This document shows positions 36,541 through 48,202 of a DNA stretch of 64,000 nucleotides, piece after piece (position 1 is the stretch's first letter; each line of letters opens with the position of its first letter). Made by a program: the position numbers and the translations under genes. The stretch comes from Vespa crabro (taxonomy: Eukaryota; Arthropoda; Insecta; Hymenoptera; Vespidae): contig NC_060966.1 of NCBI RefSeq assembly GCF_910589235.1, positions 3,272,820 to 3,336,819 of the forward strand, given 5' to 3'. The notes beneath the pieces were generated by a model. The model saw only the letters and a program-made list of their open reading frames with translations, searched no databases and was not told the origin of the DNA.

Positions 36541-37400
36541 CGCTATATTTTTTTTTTTTTTCTTTGTTTATATGATTGAATCGAATTATTAAAGATTTTG
36601 CGATAATTTAGATATTTTTCTCCTTCTTTTTCTTTTATTCTTTTTCTTTGTTTATATGATTGAATCGAATTATTAAAGACCTTGTGGTAATTTAGATATT
36701 TTTCTTCTTCTTTTTTTGTTTTTTTATTCTTTTTCTTTGTTTAAACGATTGAATCGAATTATTGGAGATTTTGTGGTAATTTAGATATTTTTCTTCTTCT
36801 TCTTTTTTTTTTTTTTTTGCTAGAATTGACACTTTCGTCAAACTGTAAACACATTGGAGATTGGATATTTTTTTTATTAATTGTGCACAATTGTTCGCTA
36901 TTTTTTTTTGTGTAGAATGGTATTTAAATATATTTAAATATATTATTGAATTTATCAATAGGGAATTTGTTTTAATAGAATTTTCTTTATTCTTTTTGCT
37001 AAAGTTGATATGGTATAATTCTGATTTGTATTTAAAATTATATGTCTGTTTGTTGACGATCGTATGATTCAATTAAATGATTAGAGATTTTGTGATAATA
37101 ATGATTTCTTTTTCTTCTTTTTTTTTTTTCTTTGTTACAGTCGATGGTTTTAAATAATTCTAAACACATTGTGGAGTAGATATTTTATTGTTAACTATGT
37201 CCAGTACTCAGGAACTTTTTTCTAGAAAAATATTTAAATAATTAACTATACGATTGAACAGATCAGTAAGAGTTTTGTAATGATAACATTTTATTCATTC
37301 TTTTTCAGTCAGAATTGATGATTTTTTTTCAATTTTAAACACATTGGGTTAGATGTTTTATTGTTAACTATGTCCCATATTTATACCAGTATAGTAATTG
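36541..37400. repeat. Tandem repeat, 84-89 bp unit in a longer diverged series
   Basis: GATTGAATCGAATTATT occurs at about 36574, 36658 and 36747, each followed by AGATTTTGTGGTAATTTAGA and a TTCTTC/T-rich tract. Further, more diverged units containing AAACACATTG and TATTTTATTGTTAACTATG recur near 36848, 37163 and 37337. The first three copies are strongly supported; the rest is inferred. Confidence 0.75.
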
Positions 37401-38010
37401 ATAATCCACGATAAAAATTATTCAATATATTTAATCTCATGTATTGCTGTTTTCAAAGTTTTATTGAGTTAAACAAAAGCAAAAAATGATTTCTTTTTGA
37501 AATAATTCAAATCAAAATATAACTAAGTTAAGATTAATATGAATGGCATTTAATTTAATTAATTGGATCGTAAAATTGTAATTCTATATAAAATAGATTT
37601 AAAAGTAAATCTAATAAATTTATTAAATCGAATAATACAATAATTAAAATATATAAATAATTGACCGTTACTTTCAATAAAATTGATAAATGCATCGCAA
37701 TGTGTTTCGCAATGTATATAAATTACTGGATTATTTATTGTATCGTTTATAAATTTTATTAATGATCAATTAACGTCAGTCCTATTATTAAAAATATTTG
37801 AAAATCAAATTATGTCTACAAAATGTGAAACCTTTTAATCATTTCAAACTTAAATGGAAACATTCCAATCTTATTCAAAATTATCTTACATATAATATAA
37901 TGGAATTAGGCCACTTTCAAAATAAACGGCTCATATATATATATATATATTTTTTTTTTATATAAATAAATGGAAAATTAAAAAAAGAAAAAACTGCATA
38001 GAAGAGTTAA
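37401..38010. other. AT-rich non-coding stretch
   Basis: (AT)n at about 37934-37952. No gene or array recognised. Confidence 0.6.
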
Positions 38011-38400
38011 TCGTAAGGGACAGTCGAAGAAAAGAAGAGAAGGAGTAGCGCGACGAAAGGAAGCAGAATCACGCACGCGTCGACCGAGTGTGGTCATCCG
38101 TGAACCCGTGGAAAGGAAGGAGTAAAGAAAAGAAGAATGGAAAGAAAGAATGCCGACGGCTCACGGTAATAAAACACGCACGCACACAGCAGCTCGCACG
38201 CCGAAATCGTAAGCGACGCGATGAGTAAAACCGTGTATTAAATAGCCGCCATTAAAGAGGAAGAAAAAGAAGAAGAAGAAAATAAAGAAAAAAAAGAAGA
38301 AGATGATTAAAAAATGAAAAAGAAGAAGAAGATGAAAATTAGAAAATGAACGATAAGAAGGAAGACTAGATGATAGCGAAGAATATGAATACAAAGATGC
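38011..38400. other. GC-richer island with a GAA tract
   Basis: Complex, CG-containing sequence at 38025-38250 followed by GAAGAA-rich sequence at 38262-38390. The minus-strand frame here is Phe/Leu repeat translation. No gene recognised. Confidence 0.45.
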
Positions 38401-39203
38401 AAAGATTAAAAGATTTATATCTAAATGAACGATATTATTATTTTTTATTACAAAATTTTCCGATCTGGAAAAAAAATCAATTAATTTAAATCTGTAATAT
38501 AACTAACATGTCAAATTGTTAATTTTATTAATTATTTAAATTCTAATTTTACAAATTTATGAGATATTAATGAAATCTTGTAACTAAAGATTTATGAAAG
38601 AAGAAAGAAAGAATTAAAAAAAAAAAAAAGAAGTAAAATTATTATAAAATTGAAAGTATTTGAAGAAAAATTTTTACAGACATAAATGCAATAATAATAT
38701 AAAGTTGTTAATAAAATCTTGAATGAAAAATTAATATTAAAAATAAGAATAATAAATGTTTTCATTTTCAATAAAATTATTGTTTGATTAATTAACAATA
38801 AGTAATTAGCAAAATATAACATTGTGATTAATAAAATCATTTTGTATATATTTCTTATATATATAATTTTTACGGATAGAAATTAAAATGTATTATCAAT
38901 ATATAAATTATGTATATACTATATATAATTGTAAATGTAATAAAAGAATTTTCAGACATATATAAATAACAATATATTATACTCAAGTTATATATAGTAT
39001 ATATTATATAAATAATTAATAATTTCTTCTAAAAAATTTTATTGAATCTTGAAAAAAATCTAATAAAAAAATTAATAATTTTTAGTAAATAAATTGTTTG
39101 CTATTATATTGTATATACTTTTATTATATAACATTAACAAATATTCTAAGGCATTATATAAAATTATATTATATATATATAATTTATATTATAATTTAAT
39201 TAA

Positions 39204-39244
<41 letters not shown>

Positions 39245-39780
39245 GATATAAAATTATTTGCATGGATTTTTAATAAATATAAAAATTATATATTTCGAAT
39301 TAAATATTTATTTATATATAAAATATTAAAAAAAAAAATCAGCATTTATTATTGATCAATATCATAGATTTCTATAAACCAAAGATAACCAATTATCAAA
39401 TACATTTTCTTCTATTATACTTTCTAATATAATTGTTCATAATTTTTTAAAAAATATAATAAAAATTAAAAAATAATAGAAGAACCATTCGAAATGTATC
39501 GAACTATTTGTTTTACGTTTTTCGATATTAAATATATAGATCTTAACAATAACAGCTAATAAATTGTATAGAAATTTATTGAAATGAACGTTGATCGTAC
39601 ATTCGGTAGCAGTCTTCTTAAAAGTAAATAGTATTTATTATTAGTTATACTTAACCTTAGAATAGAATGATCTTGAAAGACATGACAAATTCGTCTATCG
39701 AACGAAGAAAGAAAAGACGAATGTATCTTATCTACACATACATACCTTCAACAAAATGCATTATCATCGTGTGATACGTC
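38401..39780. other. AT-rich non-coding stretch
   Basis: Very AT-rich, with (AT)n at 39208-39243. A short mixed segment lies at about 39600-39780. No gene recognised. Confidence 0.65.
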
Positions 39781-40682
39781 CTCAATCTTCTTTCTGTTAT
39801 CCCATTGGTGAATAGGATCGATCGAATGATAAATTTCGAATAGGTTGAATACATAATCGGGATTACCATATATTAACACTTCGATCTCACTATGTTAATG
39901 ATTAAAGGCCAATATATTCATAAAATATAATAAAAATATATTCATGTTAAATATAATAAAAAGAAGTTGAAAAATTTCATAAAAATATTCATAAAAATAT
40001 AATAGAAAAATAAAAAAAAAGGACTACTTCTTATTTGTTTGAAAAGTGACAACAAACCGAAACAAAACAAAAAACAAAAAAAAATAATAATAATAAAAAT
40101 AATAATAATAATAAGAATGAGAACAAATATAAAAGGTATATTATCATACATGTATTTATCTATTCGACAAAGTATATATATATATAAGGAATCACTCTTG
40201 GATCTTCTTTCTGTTACCTTATCGGTGAATATGATCAATCAAATGATAAATTTCGAATAGGATGAATACATATCGAATAGGAGGAATACATAATCAGATT
40301 TATCATATATTAACACTTTAATTTCATTATGGTAATGATTAAAAGCCAATATATTTATGAAAGGCCAATATATATTCATATTAAATATAATAAAAAAAAA
40401 AATTAGAAAAATTTCATAAAAATAATCATGAAAGTATAACAGAAAAAAAAATAAATAAATATAGAAGTATAATATAATAAAAATAAAGTATATAGAAGTA
40501 TATAGAATAATATATTTTTTATACCATAGAAGTATAGTATAAAAAAATAAAGAGAAAGTACATCTTATTTGTTTGAAAAGGAAACAAAAAATAACAATAA
40601 TAATAATAATTATAAGAAGAATAAGAATAAAAAGAAATATAAAAGGGCATACATATGTTTATCTATTTTAATCAATCGACGA

Positions 40683-40686
40683 ATTA

Positions 40687-40731
<45 letters not shown>

Positions 40732-40735
40732 TTTT
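40683..40735. repeat. (TA)n plus poly-T
   Basis: About 18 TA units followed by a T run, inside the direct-repeat block. Confidence 0.93.
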
Positions 40736-41093
40736 CTCAAGGGTATCGCTCGCACAAGAAGTCAATCCTCCGTCCTTGATTTTCATTCTGTTACCTTATT
40801 GATGAATATGATCAATCGAATGATAAATTTCCAATATAATGAATACATAATCATATATGCTTATCATATATTAACACTTCGATTTCACTATGCTAATTAT
40901 TAAAGCCAAATAAATTCATAAAAGATCAATATACGCATATTAAATATAATAAAAAAAAATGTAAAAAAATTTAATAAAAATATTCATACAAGTATAATAA
41001 AAAAAAAAAAAAAATATATAATACAAAAATAAGAAAAAACCTACTTTTTATTTGTTCAAAAAAGAAAAAAGAACATATAAAGGAAAAACAAAA

Positions 41094-41120
41094 CGAAAAC
41101 GAAAACGAAAACGAAAACAA
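41094..41120. repeat. (GAAAAC)n hexamer array
   Basis: About four and a half copies. The same hexamer array occurs at about 7990-8012. Confidence 0.9.
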
Positions 41121-41223
41121 AAAAGAAAAATAATAATAGCGGTAATAATAAAAAGAATAAGAATAAAAAGAAATATAAAAGGGCATACATATGTTTATCT
41201 ATTTTAATCAGTCGACGAACTAT

Positions 41224-41267
41224 ATACACACACACACACACACACACATACATACATACATACACAC

Positions 41268-41302
<35 letters not shown>

Positions 41303-41315
41303 CGTATGTATTTCG
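41224..41315. repeat. Compound (CA)n(CATA)n(TA)n(TATG)n microsatellite
   Basis: CA to about 41248, CATA to about 41268, TA to about 41291, then TATG/TACG. Confidence 0.93.
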
Positions 41316-41345
41316 CTTCTTTTCTCAAGGGTATCGCTCGCACAA

Positions 41346-41605
41346 GGAAACCTTTGTAAGAAAGGGCTCACGACGTCGATGAAAGACGTTTAAGTTTCTG
41401 ATCTCTGCGATCGGCAGAAGGGGAAAGTGGAGATCCCTTAGCAAAAGGAGCAGAATTGCCGACTGGACAAGCTGGCACGCAACGTTGTTGTCGTGCGACA
41501 ACAAGAACTATACAACTGGGAGAAGCCAAACCGAGCGTAGAACGAACCGATACGGGATTCCACGCAATCAACATTACTGTGCACCGTATCTTTTCTACGT
41601 AACTA

Positions 41606-41648
<43 letters not shown>

Positions 41649-41700
41649 AATTCATTTCATCTTTGTACGTATAAATCATTGATTTGATTTAACACGGGAT
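41346..41700. other. GC-richer island ending in a GA tract
   Basis: About 260 bp of complex sequence followed by GA at 41604-41644. A minus-strand frame of 103 codons (41368-41679) starts in repeat sequence; its last ~80 codons lie in complex sequence and read RCTVMLIAWNPVSVRSTLGL onwards. No motif is recognised. An exon here would be a guess. Confidence 0.3.
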
Positions 41701-41804
41701 TAATCATTTAAATCATTAAAAATACCTTTTCCAATAATCAATTAACTCTAACGATCAATATAATATATTTATATATATGGTAAATTTGTAGGTTGTATTA
41801 TGTT

Positions 41805-41972
41805 TCATGAAATATATAAAATTTTATTAAGTAATATCAAAATGATGAGATCAAATACAAATGTTCATTGATAGAATACATTGTAGGATTACTCTCGAAG
41901 AAAATAAAAAATACAAATAAAAGAGAATGTTACGATCAAAGTAATCATCATTATCATCATCATCATTATCAT
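41805..41972 (+). repeat. Repeat X, copy 1
   Basis: Shared blocks with copy 2: TCATG(A/G)AA, AAATG(A/G)TGAGAT(C/T)AAAT, TGTTCA, ACTCTCGAAG/ACTCGAAAGG and AAATAAAAGA, ending in an ATCATC run. Confidence 0.6.
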
Positions 41973-42087
41973 TTTTCTATTTCTTTTTTTTTTTAGAGAG
42001 AGAGAGAGAGAAAAAGAAAGATTTATAATCCTTTGCAGGGGATTAAAGTTTTCCTTAAATCACAAATTAAAAACATTTTTCTAATAA

Positions 42088-42090
<3 letters not shown>

Positions 42091-42141
<51 letters not shown>
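42091..42141. repeat. (TA)n microsatellite
   Basis: About 25 TA units immediately left of the inverted Y copy. Confidence 0.97.
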
Positions 42142-42148
<7 letters not shown>

Positions 42149-42154
42149 TATACT

Positions 42155-42390
42155 ATAATTGTAGATATATATTAAATATTATTAAGTATACATTGAGTTA
42201 AATATTGTATTATAAAGATGTTAATAAAAAAAGTTTCAATGCGTTCAAAAATATTTATTATAACTATTTAAATACACAATTTCAAAAATGAATATATATA
42301 TATATATATATATATATTACTATTTATTTTGTAATTATTATTATTTATTAATTATTGATATATTTAATATATATTATATAATTATTATAT
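42155..42390 (-). repeat. Repeat Y, inverted copy
   Basis: Reverse complement of the 43.7-44.4 kb units. Matching blocks are AGTATACATTGAGTTAAATA, ATTATAAAGATGTTAATAA, TTTCAATGCGTTCAAAAATA, ATTATAACTATTTAAAT and ATTTTGTAATTATTATTATT. Confidence 0.8.
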
Positions 42391-42420
42391 TATATATATA
42401 AATACATAGACATATATATA

Positions 42421-42587
42421 TCATGGAAAATTTGTTCACTGTAGATATTATCTTTCGATCGTATCAAAAATGGTGAGATTAAATCTGATCACACAGTGTT
42501 CACTCATTTAATACGCTGCAAGAGTACTCGAAAGGTACAAAAATAAAAGATGAAGATGAGACCAAAGTAAGAAAGTATCATCATCAT

Positions 42588-42588
<1 letters not shown>
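42421..42588 (+). repeat. Repeat X, copy 2
   Basis: Second, diverged copy of X, about 616 bp downstream of copy 1. A CT tract follows at 42589-42618. Confidence 0.6.
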
Positions 42589-42618
<30 letters not shown>

Positions 42619-43500
42619 TGAGATTTCTAAAAGCAAGCACGTAGCAAGCACGGGATGGACGGTAAGATCTTAGCGCTGGTAAAGTAAGTAAGAAAAACCG
42701 ATCGTTCATCGACTCTCGTCAAAAATGTATGGAGGGTAAAATACCATGTCTACCAACGTACAAACTGGAAGCTTTTAAGACTCCCGGCAAAGACGTGTTG
42801 AAGATCAACGATCAGTTGAGTTAAGTTAAGGAAGAAGAAGAAGAAGAGGAAGAGAAAGATGAAAAAAGAAGGAAAACAAAATACAAAAAAAAAGAAAAAA
42901 GAAAAAACAAAAAAGGAAACGAAAAAATAGAATAAAACAAAAACGATAACGTTTCGGTTGTTAACGTATGGCATAACAAAAGTATCAAAGTGTTAGCACG
43001 AGAAATCGAAGGAGAGTGGTAAGAGAAACGATCACTGGCTCCGATGACACCGCGCGACTGAATAAGTAACGACTAACGTCGCCACGGTCTTCTTATTCGC
43101 GATACGAACTTCGATACTGCCTTTTTCCTCCTTCGTTACTTTCAAAAAAGCAAAAGGCATTCTCGCGATGCAGGCAGTCCTCCCTTCCTCTCCACCCGAT
43201 TACCCCTCCGCTTCTTCGCTCCTCATCGATTCCTTCCACCTTCCTTCTAATCCCCACAACACCAAGTCGATGACTAAAGATCCAACATTTTCCTCTTTCT
43301 CTTTACTTTACTATCATCGTACTACTGATCTATCAACTTGATACTCCAACAGGGAAAAGACGATTCTCTTGTTGTTAGTGTGAGAAGCTGATTCGCTTCT
43401 TCGTTCCGCATCTTCTTCTCGATGTTTGGACATTGAAAGAAACCGCGTCTTAGGTACTGATGATCAACTTATCCCTGCTCCAATTATCCTCGTTCTCTTC
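42619..43500. other. Unique segment enclosed by inverted Y copies
   Basis: Mostly complex, CG-containing sequence, with a purine-rich A/GAA tract at 42828-42945. No frame over 60 codons lies in the complex part (43000-43500), so it is probably non-coding. A short duplication (AGCAAGCACG) lies near 42632-42652. Confidence 0.5.
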
Positions 43501-43507
43501 CTTGTAC

Positions 43508-43570
43508 AACGCTCGTTAATCCTTTGATTGATTTAAGCGATTTCTCTTACTCCTAACTTTTATCCTATTC
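43508..43570 (+). repeat. Repeat Z, copy 1
   Basis: Contains AACGCTCGTTAATCC, TTGATTGATTTAAGCGATTT and CTCTTACTCCTAACTT, repeated at 44421-44480. Confidence 0.85.
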
Positions 43571-43744
43571 TATCATATTTTAATGTTCTTTATATAGTAA
43601 TAATAATTTAAATGATCCTCATTTATCGTTCATAATAGTTTAACAATAATTAATAAACAATAATATTTAATAATATTTAATAAATAATAATATATATTTA
43701 TTTAATAATTTATTAAATGTTTGTTAATTATTAGTTTCACTATA

Positions 43745-44360
43745 TTTAACTCAATGTATACTTAATAACATTTAATATATATATATCTATAATTATCTAA
43801 TAATATATATTAAATATATCAATAATTAATAAATAATAATAATTACAAAATAAATAGTAACACATATATATTTTTTTTAATTGTGAATTTAAATAGTTAT
43901 AATAAATATTTTTGAACGCATTGAAACTATTCTTATTGACATCTTTATAATATTTAATATATATATCTATAATTATCTAATAATATATATTAAATGTATC
44001 AATAATTAATAAATAATAATAATTATAAAATAAATAGTAATACATATATATATTTTTTTTTGAAATTGTGCATTTAAATAGTTATAATAAATATTTTTGA
44101 ACGCATTGAAACTTTTCTTATTGACATCTTTATAATACAATATTTAACTCAATGTATACTTAATAATATTTAATATATATCTATAATTATCTAATAATAT
44201 CTATTAAATATATCAATAATTAATAAATAATAATAATTACAAAATAAATAGTAATATATATATATATATATATTTTTTTTTGTTGAAATTGTGAATTTAA
44301 ATAGTTATAATAAATATTTTGAACGTATTGAAACTTTTCTTATTAACATCTTTATAATGT
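43745..44360 (+). repeat. Repeat Y, three direct tandem copies
   Basis: Unit of about 186-220 bp: AACTCAATGTATACTTAATA (absent from copy 2), ATCTATAATTATCTAATAAT, ATCAATAATTAATAAATAAT, ACAAAATAAATAGTAA, a TA/T run, TTTAAATAGTTATAATAAAT, GAACGCATTGAAAC, and TTCTTATTGACATCTTTATA. Confidence 0.9.
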
Positions 44361-44420
44361 TATATCATGTAAATTCTTAATCAATCGTTGCTCGAATTAT
44401 TATAGATCGATTCCATATAT

Positions 44421-44480
44421 AACGCTCGTTGATCCCTTGATTGATTTAAGCGATTTCTCTTACTCTTAACTTATATCGTC
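44421..44480 (+). repeat. Repeat Z, copy 2
   Basis: Near-identical to 43508-43570, 913 bp apart. Together the Z copies bracket the three Y units. Confidence 0.85.
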
Positions 44481-44900
44481 TTTGATCGAGTTTTTGTGTT
44501 TTTGATCGACATTAGATCGATCATGAAATTGATAAAGTAGGACTTTAAATTTAGAAATTTAAATAATTATGAATATTTGTGGTTATGTCGAAAGTTATCA
44601 ATTTCTTTTTTATTTAATTATTTAGTATTTATTTATTTAATTATTTATTATGTATTTATTTATCATGTACTGATCTTTTATTATAAATACTGTTCAAGAT
44701 ATTTATATACATACACTGATTATTTATTTTGAAAAGTATTTATCAATAATTAATATAAATACTTAAAAAAATAATAATATTTATATTTTGAACTTGGGAA
44801 ATTTCAAATAATTGTAACAAATGTTTTTAAATGTATTGGGAATTTCTTTTATGTATCTTTACAATACCATGTAATAATCAATTAATTTATCAATTAATCA

Positions 44901-45480
44901 ATCCTTTCTTCAATTATAACGAAAAAAAAAAATAAATAAATAAAATATAATTGAACAAAATATTTATATGAATTGTTCTATTCATTCGATCAGTATTAAT
45001 ATTAATTAATAATAAATATTTTTTAAAAATAAATAATCACTATATTTGAATAATTTGTACGATAGTGTCATGTCATGATTGTGTCATTCATATTACATTC
45101 TAATATTTTAATATAAGTACTGATGTAATAAATATCAGCCAATATTAATACAGTCAATTTCAAAGACCAAAGTTATATTTTAGAATTGCCTTTAACACTA
45201 TAATTAAGAAATATTATTATTCCCTAATATAACATTAAGATGGCATCGCGTTACCTCACAACTCTTATAATGAAAAATAAAGAAATAAAAAGTAAAAAAA
45301 ATAAAATAAGATTAAAAGGAAAAAGAAAATAAAAGAAACATGCAAACGTATAAATAACGTAAATAACTTCAAAACTACAGTTATGTATTTGAGATTAATA
45401 AAGAACGTACTCCTAACTATTACTATGTTATTAATCATAATGAAAATCATGGAAGCCTTGAACATCAATATGGTATACTA
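44901..45480. other. AT-rich non-coding stretch
   Basis: A-run (44921-44932), AT-rich sequence and an A-rich tract at about 45270-45340. No gene recognised. Confidence 0.6.
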
Positions 45481-45960
45481 CTATCAAGGATAGCAATGCT
45501 CGTAGGAGTACCTAGAAGTGTAAATAAAATGTCGAAGGTGAGTCCTGGCGTAATTAACCAAAGGCTTACATATATACATACATATATACATACACGCACA
45601 TATATATGTACATACATATATCGAAAACATTTTAGGATCTATGTCATTCAACCTACGCTTCTAATCGAGTGTTATTGTACGATAACGAGTGGCACAAAGG
45701 TGCCAAGTGCTATCCTCCTACGCATCTTTCGATTCGTTCGCATCAATTCGTGGGTCACATAATTCTTACTGGTTGATACGAAATCACATATGTATCTTTA
45801 TACTATATGTAAGTGTTACTCATAGATCCTTCGTGATTCATACATGTATGGTTTCATGCTCTTCTCATCTTCTTTAAAAAATAAAAGACTTTTTTCGATT
45901 CTTGCTTTCACTTCTTTTCTCTCTTTTTTTTTTTTTCTTTTTTTTTTAGTGAATCGAACG
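45481..45960. other. Mixed stretch with CATA microsatellite
   Basis: Complex sequence with ATACATACAT repeats at about 45570-45620. A plus-strand 88-codon frame (45496-45762) spans the microsatellite (TYIHTYIHTR) and is not convincing. A T-rich tract ends the segment (45915-45950). Confidence 0.45.
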
Positions 45961-46073
45961 TTAATGAAGTAAATACTTGTATAAATATATTAAATATTTT
46001 TTTTTCTTGGGATTGGACATTACGAATTGTAATTTCGTAATAAACCAAATTTCGAAATTCTTAGTTCTTCGTT

Positions 46074-46074
<1 letters not shown>

Positions 46075-46126
<52 letters not shown>
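46075..46126. repeat. (TA)n microsatellite
   Basis: About 24 TA units. Confidence 0.97.
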
Positions 46127-46128
<2 letters not shown>

Positions 46129-46560
46129 AACGTATGTCATGCAAAAAATATTACGTACAAAAATGTGTTTCGAAGTAAGAAAAAAACAAAATCGCAAATT
46201 TTTCATGTCGTCCTCATATTTTATAATAGTATATACGAAATTATTATACTCATTGGCCGGCCAAAAAGAATATTGAAAAGAAAAAATAACATTACTATAT
46301 TATAATATAGTGATATAGTAATTTATATACTATAATATATTGTAATGTATACACTGTATAGTATTTAATAAATGATATAATATATATTACAAATTAATAC
46401 TAGTATTATATTATACTACATTATGTACTTTATATATGTTGTATTATATTATAATAATATTCATATAAAATGTTATATACTGTTATTATTAAATACTATA
46501 TACTAACTATATATCATAATATTACATATAATATTTATTTTAATTCATTAAACATTATTT
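46127..46560. other. AT-rich stretch
   Basis: Dense TATA/TAATA combinations at 46290-46510. A single CATTGGCCGGCCAA motif at 46251-46264 recalls the conserved motif of the array that follows. Confidence 0.5.
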
Positions 46561-47560
46561 TTTGATCAACTTAATGTTCTTGTATAAGAAATTAATTTCT
46601 ATATCGTGCTTATTATTCTTGTTGTTTTATTTAGATTGATTTGATTAGAATCATCAATCCTTAGATTGATTCGATGAAGTTCATCATGCTATTATATCTT
46701 GCATTAATCTTTCCATCTTTATTTGATTACTGTAGCTTACATTTATTCTAATCTGTTCATCATTCTAGTCTTATACATTTTTTTCAAAATCCAATAAATT
46801 AACAAATTTTTATTTAGTTATAAAATATTAGAAATTTACACATTGCTTATTGGCCAATCAAACATTATATAGTACTATTGTATACCATTAGTATTAATAT
46901 ATTATTATATTATACTTGATAGACAATTATTTTTATTATTTTATTATTTTATTATTATTTTATTATTTATTTAATACTATTTATCATTCTTGACCTATAA
47001 ATTTTTTTTCAAAATCAAAGTTAACAAAGTTTTATTTAATTATAATACATTACAAATTTTCACATTGCTTATTGGCGAATCAAATATTATATAGCACTAT
47101 TATATACTATTATTACATTGTACTTAATACACAACTACTGTTGTTTGTTCAGTTTTTATTGACATTAAATTGTTATTTATTTAGATTTTGTTGTTCTATA
47201 AAATACAATGCAAATATTACTTCTATTCATTAGCCAATTGAATACTATTGTATTACCATTATAGTAATATTATTTATTTAATACTACTTATCAGTTCTAC
47301 TATATAGTACTATTATATAATAGTATCATAGACGAATATCGTATAATACTATATATAGTACTAAATAGACATTTAATATTGTATATTTAGTTTTTGTTAA
47401 CATCAGACTATTATTTATTCTTTATATATACATTTTACTATTAAATATTTATAAATGAATTTTATTCATTAGCAGATTAAATATTATCCTATCACTTTTA
47501 TATTTTAATATTTAAATATTCTTATCGTTGTATTATTTAGATACAAATATATTTATTTAG
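46561..47560. repeat. Diverged ~220-bp tandem repeat
   Basis: The best pair, about 46775-46895 and 46997-47115, shares TTTTTTTCAAAATC, TTTTATTTA(G/A)TTATAA, CACATTGCTTATTGGC and AATCAAA(C/T)ATTATATAG. The motif ATT(G/A)GC(C/G)(A/G)A recurs near 46849, 47071, 47229 and 47468. Two short GATTGATT(T/C)GAT copies lie at about 46633-46680. Copy number is about four, with high divergence at the ends. Confidence 0.7.
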
Positions 47561-47890
47561 ATATAAAATATTTGAAACGTCTCTCATTAGATGTATATTA
47601 AGAAAATCCAATAAATCAAAATGAAAATTTTATTGACGAAATAAATAAATTGACATAATCACGTCCATCAAGAAATAGATATGCAACGTGAGTTAAAAAT
47701 AAATGAAAAAAGCTCTCTCTTTGACATTACGGTATAATAATTTTTAACCAGATAACAAGTTGAAAAGTTCGAAGGAATCGTTCAAGGGTCGATGAACGGT
47801 ACAATAAAGAAGAAAGGAATAAAAGGGTGAGAGTCAAGCGAGTAGATGGAAAGGTTTTATAGAAGAAAGAAAAGGTAAGAAAGGAAGTAA
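47561..47890. other. Mixed stretch left of a GA tract
   Basis: AT-rich to about 47730, then moderately complex. No gene recognised. Confidence 0.5.
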
Positions 47891-47893
47891 GCA

Positions 47894-47922
47894 AGAGAAA
47901 GAGAAAGACAAAGACAAAGAGA

Positions 47923-47966
<44 letters not shown>

Positions 47967-48050
47967 AAGTAAAGACGAAATGAAGTAAGGAAGAAAGGAA
48001 GAAATGAAGGAAAGAAGAAAGGAAAGAAGGAAGGAAGGAAGGAAGGAATA
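47894..48050. repeat. GA-rich tract with (GGAA)n
   Basis: GACAAA/GAAA, pure GA at about 47930-47962, then GAAG variants, ending in (GGAA)n at about 48023-48049. Minus-strand Ser/Phe/Leu frames are its translations. Confidence 0.92.
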
Positions 48051-48165
48051 GAGTGGATGGCACTTTCGGTGGGCCTTATTATGCAAGGCAGGCAACACGT
48101 GTACCACGGAGTACAAGGCGATGAAGATGAGGAGGATGCACCGTTCAGAAGAGAAAGGAAGAGGG
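48051..48165. other. Complex core between purine tracts
   Basis: A plus-strand frame (48057-48290) begins MALSVGLIMQGRQHVYHGVQ, then runs into Glu/Arg-rich GA translation. The non-repeat part is about 37 residues and shows no known motif. Confidence 0.3.
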
Positions 48166-48167
48166 AT

Positions 48168-48202
<35 letters not shown>
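48166..48202. repeat. (GA)n microsatellite
   Basis: About 16 GA units. Confidence 0.95.

Larger units (their letters stand above)
39781..41345. repeat. Diverged direct repeats, three copies plus a partial fourth
   Basis: Each copy runs: TTCTGTTA(T/C)C, GATGAATATGATCAATCGAA-like, TGATAAATTTCGAATAGG-like, CATATATTAACACTTCGATT-like, then A-rich sequence, TTATTTGTTTGAAAAG, (AAT)n, GGGCATACATATGTTTATCT and a TA run. CTGTTA anchors lie at 39794, 40211 and 40788. GGGTATCGCTCGCACAAG occurs at 40741 and again at 41329, where a fourth copy starts and stops. The spacing of 417-589 bp varies with microsatellite length. Confidence 0.82.
41701..44900. repeat. Composite block of direct and inverted repeats (X, Y, Z)
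   Basis: Three unrelated sequences are repeated. X: 41805-41972 and 42421-42588, direct, diverged. Y: direct copies at about 43745-43950, 43951-44136 and 44141-44360, a diverged one near 44790-44880, and one inverted copy at about 42155-42390. Z: 43508-43570 and 44421-44480, direct, about 85-90% alike by eye. The inverted Y copy and the first direct Y copies enclose a ~1.3-kb segment holding X2 and the GC-richer island at 42480-43560. There is no open frame to suggest a transposase. Sub-parts follow. Confidence 0.75.
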
